A stretch of 15,376 nt of DNA from Anaerolineaceae bacterium. Its GTDB lineage: Bacteria > Chloroflexota > Anaerolineae > Anaerolineales > Anaerolineaceae. A program made the translations under genes and the position numbers. The notes under the pieces were generated by a model. The model worked only from the letters and a program-made list of their open reading frames with translations. It had not been told where the DNA came from and did no database searches. Below, piece after piece: positions 1 through 6,370 of the stretch (its first letter is position 1; the number at the start of each line of letters is the position of its first letter). The stretch lies in NCBI GenBank assembly GCA_028714615.1, contig JAQTMA010000065.1, forward strand, positions 3,188-18,563. The letters are read 5' to 3'.

Positions 1-17
1 GAGGGGGTGTCTTTCTC

Positions 18-46
18 TTGACAAAAGCAGAGACGGGGTATATAGT
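18..46 (+). promoter_or_regulatory. sigma70-type promoter of the MarR/ABC operon
   Basis: A perfect -35 hexamer TTGACA (18-23) is followed after exactly 17 nt by TATAGT (41-46), which matches the -10 consensus at five of six bases. The predicted transcript start is near 53, giving a leader of about 40 nt before the ATG at 93. This is the strongest promoter-like sequence in the window. Seen directly; activity is inferred. Confidence 0.8.
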
Positions 47-62
47 ACGCCGCTGTATTATT
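41..62. promoter_or_regulatory. candidate MarR operator (imperfect inverted repeat)
   Basis: Half-sites TATAGTAC (41-48) and GTATTATT (55-62) are inverted repeats matching at six of eight bases around a 6-nt centre. They cover the -10 box and the predicted start point. MarR family dimers commonly bind such palindromes in their own promoters, so autorepression is a reasonable inference. The match is imperfect and short, and it could be chance in AT-rich promoter DNA. Confidence 0.35.
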
Positions 63-92
63 CTACGTGTGACGACCTTGAAGTGAGGAGAG

Positions 93-671
93 ATGACTCA
101 AGTAGAAGCACAGGATTTGATCGCTCACATTCGTCGGAATATCCGCGCCTCCGTGCGGGAGGCGACGGATGTGACCGATACCAGCGGTCTGGAGCTGCTG
201 GTTCTATTGCGGGTAGTCACCAATTTATATTCGAATCTGGGCAACCCCAAGACCGGCGACAAAGACATTTCCGGCCCACGCTGGTCATTGTTGCTGCGTT
301 TGCTGGGAGAGGAAAAGCATGGAAACGATACCGGCATCACCCCCACCTTCCTGAGCCGCTGCCAGAACGTCAGCAAGAATACCATCAGCGCCTTACTGCG
401 CGGCCTGGAAACGCAGGGACTGGTGCAGCGGACGCTGGACCCGCGGGACCACCGCATATTTCGTATCCAGCTCTCCCCAGAGGGGCGCAGATTGGTTGAA
501 TCGTCAGCACCCCAGCACATGCAAGCGTTAAACGCATTGGTTTCCAATTTCACAGTGGATGAACGCGTGCAACTCGAAAGATTGCTCACCAAACTATATT
601 GTTCCCTGGTTGAGCAGTCACAGATTGATGGGAATGGTACCAAATCGACGTTCCAAATTCACGGAGGTTAA
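93..671 (+). CDS. MarR family winged-helix transcriptional regulator
   Basis: Predicted cytoplasmic DNA-binding repressor of 192 residues, slightly longer than typical MarR proteins (about 140-180). The winged-helix region spans roughly residues 65-135. A recognition-helix segment contains VSKNTISALLRGLE, followed by the wing with the family's DPRDHR motif and the LSPEGRRL segment. The ATG at 93 has GAGGAG immediately upstream. It is the first gene of a unit with two ABC exporter subunits; the next start lies 1 nt after its stop. By analogy with other MarR-exporter operons it probably represses the operon until a toxic ligand binds; the ligand cannot be read from sequence. Family assignment is firm, regulon is inference. 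Confidence 0.9.
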   Translation: MTQVEAQDLIAHIRRNIRASVREATDVTDTSGLELLVLLRVVTNLYSNLGNPKTGDKDISGPRWSLLLRLLGEEKHGNDTGITPTFLSRCQNVSKNTISALLRGLETQGLVQRTLDPRDHRIFRIQLSPEGRRLVESSAPQHMQALNALVSNFTVDERVQLERLLTKLYCSLVEQSQIDGNGTKSTFQIHGG

Positions 672-672
672 T

Positions 673-2619
673 TTGTACGGAAAGGCACTGAATCCAACCC
701 AAAAAACACAGACCTCGTCTGCAGTTGGAGTAAAATCCGCCTCGGCGCTAGGGCGCGCCATCGGGTACCTGGGTCATTACAAGCAACTGGCCTTCTGGGC
801 GTACTTGTTCTTGTTTATTTCTACCGGCGCCATGTTAACGGTGCCGCAATTGATCCAGAATATTATCGATGCAGTCTCGAATGGCTACATCGCCAAGCAG
901 ATTTCGGCTATCCCGGCTGCATTTTTACCCACCGTTCTCCAAAAGCTAGGATGGACCGCAGACCAGTTTACCACCTACCAGAACGGGGCTGAACAAGCCC
1001 TCATCTCTGCCGGATTGCTGATCTTGATGTTCGCCATCATGCGTGGCGCCTTCGCGTATGCGCAGACGTATATGTCGGAACGGGTCTCACAGAGTGTGGC
1101 CTTCGACTTCCGAAACGACCTTTTTTCCAAGATCCAGCGCTTATCCTTTACCTACCACGATCGCAACCAAACCGGCCAACTGATGGTGCGGGCTACCGAT
1201 GACGTGGAAAAGCTGCGCCTGTTCATCGGCCAGGGACTGCTCATGGCTACCCAGGCGTTGGTCATGTTGATCGGCAGCATGCTGATCCTGGTGTTTACCA
1301 ACCTGAAGCTGACCCTGGTCATCCTGCCAATATTGCCGATTGCCATCGTTTTGTTCGTCGTTTTTGGAATGGCTACCCGGCCGCTGTTCACCGAAGTACA
1401 AATCCGGCTGTCTCGCTTGAATACTATCCTGCAGGAAAACCTGGCCGGGATGAAGGTGATCAAAGCCTTCGTGCGTGAACCCGAACAACAACGGCGCTTC
1501 GACAAGTCTGCCGATGACCTGATGACCCAGCAGATCAAGGTAGCGCGTTTCTTCTCGTTTCTCTTTCCACTCATCTTCCTGGTGATCGGGCTGGGACAGG
1601 CTGCCATTCAATACTTTGGCGGTCGCCAAATCATCGAAGGAACCCTGACCCTAGGGGAGTGGCAAAAATTCAGCATGTACCTGATGTACGTCTTCTTCCC
1701 GCTCGGCCAGTTGGGGATGATCATCAGCCAGATGTCACAGGCCAGCGCTTCAGCCACGCGTGTGTTTGAGATCCTGGATGCCAGGAACGATGTGGTGGAC
1801 AAGCCTGACGCCATCACGCTGCCCAACATCCAGGGTAAGGTGGAATTCCGCAATGTGACCTTCAATTACTTCGGTGGTGGAACGCCGGCCCTGAAGGACG
1901 TCAGTTTCACTGCCGATCCCGGGCAGACGATCGCTCTATTGGGCGCGACCGGGTCGGGGAAATCAACCATCATCAACCTCATCCCGCGTTTCTACGATGC
2001 CACCTCCGGGCAAGTTTTGATCGATGGATACAACGTTCGCGACGTTTGCCTGGACTCGTTACGCCGGCAGATCGGTATCGTCCTGCAAGACACAACCCTG
2101 TTCTCCGGTTCCATTCGCGACAACATCGCCTTCGGACGTCCGGACGCCAGCCAGGAAGACGTAACTGCGGCAGCCAAAGCAGCCTCGGCGCACGACTTCA
2201 TTATGGAGTTCCCCAGGGGGTACGATACCCCGGTAGGCGAGCGTGGCGCCACTTTGAGCGGAGGGCAGAAACAGCGTATCGCCATCGCCCGTGCGCTCTT
2301 GATGGATCCACGCATCCTCATCCTGGATGATTCGACCAGCAGCGTCGATACGGTGACGGAGTATGAGATCCAGCAAACGTTGACCCATTTGATGCAAGGG
2401 CGCACGAGTTTTGTGATTGCCCAGCGCATCAGCACCGTCCGCAACGCGGATCGCATCCTGATCCTTGATCGGGGCGAGGTAGTCGCCTCCGGACGGCACG
2501 AGGACTTGATGGAAGAGAGTGCGATTTATGCAGAAATCTATAATTCACAACTCGTGGAAGACGCCCCTGGACAGTTGCAAGCCGGCGCCGTCCCTGAGCT
2601 GAAGAGTGAGGAGAATTAA
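673..2619 (+). CDS. ABC exporter half-transporter, degenerate-site subunit (TMD-NBD)
   Basis: Membrane ATP-driven exporter subunit of 648 residues: an N-terminal six-helix transmembrane domain (about 40-350) and a C-terminal nucleotide-binding domain (about 390-620). Walker A GATGSGKST is at 424-432 and the canonical signature LSGGQ at 528-532. Walker B reads LILDD, so the catalytic Glu is Asp553, and the switch His is Gln584 (VIAQR). These substitutions mark the non-catalytic half of heterodimeric exporters such as the TM287/TM288 or BmrCD type. I chose the TTG at 673 because GGAGG (663-667) sits 5 nt upstream and the MarR stop ends at 671. An upstream ATG at 559 would overlap MarR by 113 nt and lacks a good ribosome site. 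Substrate is unknown; drugs or lipids are likely. Confidence 0.93.
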   Translation: MYGKALNPTQKTQTSSAVGVKSASALGRAIGYLGHYKQLAFWAYLFLFISTGAMLTVPQLIQNIIDAVSNGYIAKQISAIPAAFLPTVLQKLGWTADQFTTYQNGAEQALISAGLLILMFAIMRGAFAYAQTYMSERVSQSVAFDFRNDLFSKIQRLSFTYHDRNQTGQLMVRATDDVEKLRLFIGQGLLMATQALVMLIGSMLILVFTNLKLTLVILPILPIAIVLFVVFGMATRPLFTEVQIRLSRLNTILQENLAGMKVIKAFVREPEQQRRFDKSADDLMTQQIKVARFFSFLFPLIFLVIGLGQAAIQYFGGRQIIEGTLTLGEWQKFSMYLMYVFFPLGQLGMIISQMSQASASATRVFEILDARNDVVDKPDAITLPNIQGKVEFRNVTFNYFGGGTPALKDVSFTADPGQTIALLGATGSGKSTIINLIPRFYDATSGQVLIDGYNVRDVCLDSLRRQIGIVLQDTTLFSGSIRDNIAFGRPDASQEDVTAAAKAASAHDFIMEFPRGYDTPVGERGATLSGGQKQRIAIARALLMDPRILILDDSTSSVDTVTEYEIQQTLTHLMQGRTSFVIAQRISTVRNADRILILDRGEVVASGRHEDLMEESAIYAEIYNSQLVEDAPGQLQAGAVPELKSEEN

Positions 2620-2621
2620 AG

Positions 2622-4634
2622 ATGGTTGGTGGATTTGGAGGCGGCCCGGGTGGGCGCGGACTTCTGGACCGAGAGGTGAGCAAGCCCAAGCAAGCCGGGG
2701 CTACCCTGGAGCGCCTGGCGAAGTATTTCGGCGCGTATGGAGTTGCGCTAATCCTGGTGGTTGCCTTGATCATTGGCTCTACGTACACACAGGTAAAAAC
2801 CCCTGAGCTGGCCGGCCAGGCGGTCGACTGCTTTCTAACCCCGGCAATCGCCGCCAGGGTGGAGGGGAGCAGTGGGAGTGCTTCTCCATTCGCTCAATTC
2901 ATGGGCAAGAGTGGCTCGAACATCGAAACCAACTGCCGCTATCACCCACTTCCGGCTACTGCTACAACCAACGACTATATCAGCGGGTTGGGGAACCTGA
3001 TCTTGTTGATCGTCGGCCTATCTGTGGCCGGCGCCATCATGAGCGGCCTCATGTTCTTCATCATGACCTGGTCGGCTCAACACGTCCTGCGCAAATTGCG
3101 TATGGAGGTCTTTCGCCATCTACACCAGCTTTCCCTGGGATACTACGCCGAGCACGAGGCTGGCTCGGTGATGAGCCGCATCACCAATGACATGGAGACG
3201 ATCAACCAGGCGGTCAGCTTCGCCCTGGTGAGCGTCGCCAGCGGCAGCCTGCTGTTGGTATGGGTGGCAGTGAAGATGCTGAGCCTCAGCCTGGCCTACG
3301 GTCTGGTCAGCATGGCCGTCGTCCCGCTGATGATCGTGGCGACCTTCTGGATCTCCGGACAGGCGCGCAAGGCATTCCGCCGCACGCGCATCGAAATCGG
3401 CAAGGTGAATGCCAACCTGGAGGAAAATATCGCCGGAGTCCGCGAGGTGCAGGCCTTTGGCCGCGAGGACGCCAATATCGAGGCGTTCCGCGAGTCCAAT
3501 GCCGCCAACCGAGATGCCAATATCACGGCTGTCTCTTTCACTGCTGCCCTGGCCCCAACGCTGGAAGCCCTTGGATACGTTGCGGTTGCTATCGTGACCA
3601 TCACCGGCGGTTTCTTCCTGTTACGCGGTCAGACCCTGTTCGGCACAGCCATCTCGCTCGGCCTGATCGTTACGTTCATCGGCTACGTGCAACGTTTCAA
3701 CCAACCGATCCAACAAATATCGGTATTGTGGGCCAACATGCAAAGCGCCGTAGCCGGCGCCGAACGCATCTTCGAACTGTTGGATACAGTTCCGGACGTA
3801 CAAGATGCTCCCGGCGCTGTACCGTTGCTGCCTATCCAGGGCCGGGTGGAGTTCGAGCATGTCTCGGCGGCCTACGTCAAAGACGAAATGGTATTGAAGG
3901 ACGTCAGTTTCGTGGCAGAGCCCGGCCAGACGGTGGCGGTCGTCGGGCAGACCGGAGCAGGCAAGACCACCATCATCAACCTGATCCCGCGCTTTTACGA
4001 TGTACTTTTGGGGAAGATCTTGATCGACGGCCAGGATATCGCCAGGGTGACCCGCGCCAGCTTGCGCAAGCAAATTGGCCTGGTCTTGCAGGATACCTTC
4101 CTGTTTAGCGATAGCGTGATGAACAACATCCGCTTTGGCCGGCCGGAAGCCACGGATGATGAAGTGAAAGCTGCAGCCAAGCTGTCGCATGCGGACGATT
4201 TCATCAACCGCCTCCCCCAGGGCTATGACACGGTACTCGGAGAGCATGGTTCCGGTTTGAGCCAGGGACAGCGCCAGTTGATCGCCATCGCGCGCGCTGC
4301 ACTGGCTGACCCACGCATCCTGATCCTAGACGAAGCTACCAGTTCGGTCGACACACGCACCGAACGCCAGATCCAGCAGGCTCTGGATATACTGCTGAAG
4401 GGACGCACCAGCTTCGTCATCGCTCACCGCCTGAGCACAATCCGCAATGCAAACCAGGTGCTGGTCATCGAGAACGGCGAGATCGTCGAGCGTGGAACGC
4501 ACCAGTCGCTGCTGGCGCAGAAGGGCGCCTACTACAACCTCTACATGCGCCAGTTCCGTCGGGACGAGAATGGGACGCCTGAGCCCAATGGAAATGGGGG
4601 GGCGCTCAATCTTCACCCTCGCCCGGTAGATTGA
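2622..4634 (+). CDS. ABC exporter half-transporter, catalytic-site subunit (TMD-NBD)
   Basis: Partner of the preceding gene, 670 residues, starting 2 nt after it with GAGGAG upstream. Transmembrane domain about 38-370, nucleotide-binding domain about 405-645. Walker A GQTGAGKTT is at 442-450. Walker B keeps the catalytic Glu571 (LILDEATSS) and the switch His602 is present (VIAHRLS), but the signature motif is LSQGQ (546-550). In the dimer, this signature would face the degenerate Walker site of the first subunit, so one site is intact and one impaired, as known for heterodimeric exporters. The N-terminus is Gly-rich (VGGFGGGPGG). The loop between the first two helices (about 64-124) is long and has Cys70 and Cys105, a possible extracellular disulfide. 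Role as exporter is firm, substrate unknown. Confidence 0.94.
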   Translation: MVGGFGGGPGGRGLLDREVSKPKQAGATLERLAKYFGAYGVALILVVALIIGSTYTQVKTPELAGQAVDCFLTPAIAARVEGSSGSASPFAQFMGKSGSNIETNCRYHPLPATATTNDYISGLGNLILLIVGLSVAGAIMSGLMFFIMTWSAQHVLRKLRMEVFRHLHQLSLGYYAEHEAGSVMSRITNDMETINQAVSFALVSVASGSLLLVWVAVKMLSLSLAYGLVSMAVVPLMIVATFWISGQARKAFRRTRIEIGKVNANLEENIAGVREVQAFGREDANIEAFRESNAANRDANITAVSFTAALAPTLEALGYVAVAIVTITGGFFLLRGQTLFGTAISLGLIVTFIGYVQRFNQPIQQISVLWANMQSAVAGAERIFELLDTVPDVQDAPGAVPLLPIQGRVEFEHVSAAYVKDEMVLKDVSFVAEPGQTVAVVGQTGAGKTTIINLIPRFYDVLLGKILIDGQDIARVTRASLRKQIGLVLQDTFLFSDSVMNNIRFGRPEATDDEVKAAAKLSHADDFINRLPQGYDTVLGEHGSGLSQGQRQLIAIARAALADPRILILDEATSSVDTRTERQIQQALDILLKGRTSFVIAHRLSTIRNANQVLVIENGEIVERGTHQSLLAQKGAYYNLYMRQFRRDENGTPEPNGNGGALNLHPRPVD

Positions 4635-4668
4635 TGATTGTAGGTTGGCGATCAGTGGATTTGTTCGG

Positions 4669-5016
4669 TTATTCCGATTTCTCGAGCTTATTCCGGGCTT
4701 GTTCCAATTGTTGCAGGGTACTTTCGATGCGCTTCTTCACCTCTTCGTACGGAGTGAGTTTGCTTTCGCGCTCGTCTCCCAGGCGTTGCTCGTCGTCCAC
4801 CCGGTTATGACCGCCGCGCTGCGTGTTTTGCATGCTCAAGGCTGCCTGGCGCCCTTGGAACTGAGCACGCAGCGCATGCAAATCCAGGTGCAGGCTGGTC
4901 TCGATGTGACGCAGCTTCTCTTCGGCTTCGGCCAGTTTCTCGGGTGAACCTTCCGCAATGACCTCTTCGTAGTGTACCTCGTTCAATTCGTGTTCGTATT
5001 GGGCAGGTGTCTTCAT
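4669..5016 (-). CDS. small charged coiled-coil protein, function unknown
   Basis: I do not recognise a family. The product is 115 residues, hydrophilic and rich in Glu, Lys, Gln and Arg, with no membrane segment or signal peptide. Two heptad-like stretches are visible, at about 26-58 (PEKLAEAEEKLRHIETSLHL onward) and 90-115 (EEVKKRIESTLQQLEQARNK), separated by a loop with polar, Gly/Asp-rich sequence. The ATG at 5016 is preceded by AGGAGG (5023-5028) on the minus strand, which decides against the longer frame open to 5079. It is convergent with the ABC operon (stops 34 nt apart) and divergent from the ferritin-like/VIT1 gene. A cytoplasmic oligomeric or scaffold role is only a guess. Confidence 0.75.
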   Translation of the reverse strand: MKTPAQYEHELNEVHYEEVIAEGSPEKLAEAEEKLRHIETSLHLDLHALRAQFQGRQAALSMQNTQRGGHNRVDDEQRLGDERESKLTPYEEVKKRIESTLQQLEQARNKLEKSE

Positions 5017-5054
5017 GCGAGTCCTCCTCTTGGTTTGATACCATTCCCAGGTTA

Positions 5055-5083
5055 ATCTTACCCGCTCTGGTGCGGGCATGCAA
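5055..5083 (-). promoter_or_regulatory. candidate promoter of the coiled-coil gene with hairpin in the spacer
   Basis: On the minus strand TTGCAT (5078-5083) and TAAGAT (5055-5060) are separated by 17 nt. The spacer is almost entirely a 5-bp inverted repeat, CCCGC (5061-5065) and GCGGG (5072-5076). The -35 match is weak (three of six). A palindrome between the promoter boxes would be a natural repressor or activator site; this is inference. Confidence 0.35.
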
Positions 5084-5144
5084 GCGGATCATTCTCCGAA
5101 TGGCGGGGATCGATCATCCAGATCAACATTCACCGATTTTGTGC

Positions 5145-5150
5145 TAGACT
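5145..5150 (+). promoter_or_regulatory. possible -10 box for a leaderless mRNA
   Basis: TAGACT lies 7 nt before the ATG at 5158, and no purine-rich ribosome-binding site is visible in the 30 nt upstream. Transcription from this box would begin at or next to the start codon. No convincing -35 was found, so the promoter call is weak; the lack of a Shine-Dalgarno site is directly visible. Confidence 0.25.
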
Positions 5151-5157
5151 TAATCCT

Positions 5158-6297
5158 ATGAACATACGACAAGCTGAGAAACCTGTACAGTTAAACGTAA
5201 AAGATTGGCAGCAGAACTGGCAGCGCGAGCTTGAAGGTTCCTACCTCTATGCGGAGCTGGAAAAACTGGCGCGCGAGCCAGGCTTAAAGAAAGCCTTAGG
5301 CCAAATGGCCGAGCAGGAGACCACCCACGCCAAAGTATGGGCGGAACTCGCCAGGCAGGCCGTCCCTGGGATGCAGACGCCCGGCATCGATTTGCGCATC
5401 CGCTTGACCTTGCTGATGGCGCGCTGGTTGGGCGTTGAATCGGTGTTGGGTTTGCTGATCAACGACGAAGTGAGCGACATCGCCTCCTATACCGATCAGG
5501 CGACGGAGAGCGGAGACAAAGCCCTCTACCAGCCCGTTCTGAAAGATGAAACCACGCATGCGCGTACATTGGCGAAACTGCGCAACCCCGAAGCCTCAAC
5601 GCAAACGGAACCCTGGCATCGGGGCGCCTCGGCGAGCGGTTTTGTGCGCGACATGGTTTACGGGTTTAACGATGGCCTGACCGCGAATTTTGGCCTGGTC
5701 ATGGGCGTAGTCGGAGCCTCCGTCAACAACCGCATCATCTTACTCACCGGGTTCGCCGGGCTGTTGGCGGACGCGCTTTCGATGGCAGCCTCCGGTTTCC
5801 TGGCTTCGCGCTCCGAGCAAGAGGTGCGCCAATTTCACCTGGCCCTGGAAAAGGCCGAGTTGGAGCTGATGCCCCAGGAAGAGCGTGAAGAGCTCGTTGG
5901 CTTCTTTACTTCCAAGGGGCTGACCCGTCAGGAGGCTGCTACCGTGGCTGACCGGCTGATGCAAAAGCCGGACGTCGCCCTCACCCAATTGGCCCGCGAG
6001 GAGTTGGGCATCGATCCAGAAGCTATTGCCAACCCACTGATGGAAGGGGTGCGCACCGGCCTGGCGACCGCCTTAGGTGCGGTCATCCCCATCATACCCT
6101 TCCTGTTTTTATCCGGACCGGTCGCCATTTGGACGGGGATCGGGGTTGCCATGCTGGCGCACTTCGCGGTGGGCGCCAGCCGGGCCATCTTCACAGGGCG
6201 TCCCGCCATCCGCAGCGGTTTCGAGATGTTCGTGGTGGGAATGGGGGTGGCATTGGCCACTTATCTACTGGGGACGCTCGTGGGGGTCAAGCTTTAA
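5158..6297 (+). CDS. mbfA: MbfA-type ferritin-like/VIT1 fusion, iron or manganese exporter
   Basis: A 379-residue fusion. Residues about 15-145 form a rubrerythrin/ferritin-like four-helix domain with two ExxH di-metal motifs, ETTH at 54-57 and again at 131-134, and further carboxylates such as Glu26 and Glu104. Residues about 161-379 form a VIT1/CCC1 domain: the opening DMVYGFNDGLTANFGLVMG motif, two helices, a charged cytoplasmic metal-binding segment (about 215-295, EEREEL and later REELG), then three more helices ending near 377. This order matches MbfA proteins of alphaproteobacteria, which export ferrous iron from the cell and protect against iron and peroxide stress. Here the role in iron versus manganese export is inferred. 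The start has no visible ribosome site. The gene is monocistronic and convergent with the flippase gene. Confidence 0.88.
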   Translation: MNIRQAEKPVQLNVKDWQQNWQRELEGSYLYAELEKLAREPGLKKALGQMAEQETTHAKVWAELARQAVPGMQTPGIDLRIRLTLLMARWLGVESVLGLLINDEVSDIASYTDQATESGDKALYQPVLKDETTHARTLAKLRNPEASTQTEPWHRGASASGFVRDMVYGFNDGLTANFGLVMGVVGASVNNRIILLTGFAGLLADALSMAASGFLASRSEQEVRQFHLALEKAELELMPQEEREELVGFFTSKGLTRQEAATVADRLMQKPDVALTQLAREELGIDPEAIANPLMEGVRTGLATALGAVIPIIPFLFLSGPVAIWTGIGVAMLAHFAVGASRAIFTGRPAIRSGFEMFVVGMGVALATYLLGTLVGVKL

Positions 6298-6302
6298 TAG
6301 TT

Positions 6303-6362
6303 AACCATGAAGGGCAGAAAGTGCACGAAGTAAGGCCAGTGTACTTTGTGTTGTACGTGGTT
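6303..6362. repeat. decayed palindrome between convergent genes
   Basis: The left arm starts AACCATGAAG and ends GTGCACGAAGTA (6332). The right arm starts TACTTTGTG (6342) and ends ACGTGGTT (6362), giving an imperfect inverted repeat around a 9-nt loop. The two stops of the flanking genes face it at 6297 and 6371. It may act as a bidirectional terminator or be a decayed interspersed palindromic repeat. There is no T-run. Confidence 0.45.
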
Positions 6363-6370
6363 CATAGTTT

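Noticed and set aside
559..672. Upstream ATG at 559 as the start of the first ABC subunit
   Set aside because: It overlaps the MarR coding region by 113 nt and has no ribosome site, while the TTG at 673 has GGAGG 5 nt upstream and starts 1 nt after the MarR stop.
3621..4247. 208-residue minus-strand frame inside the second ABC subunit
   Set aside because: It lies opposite conserved nucleotide-binding motifs and has no recognisable domain; a shadow of the real gene.
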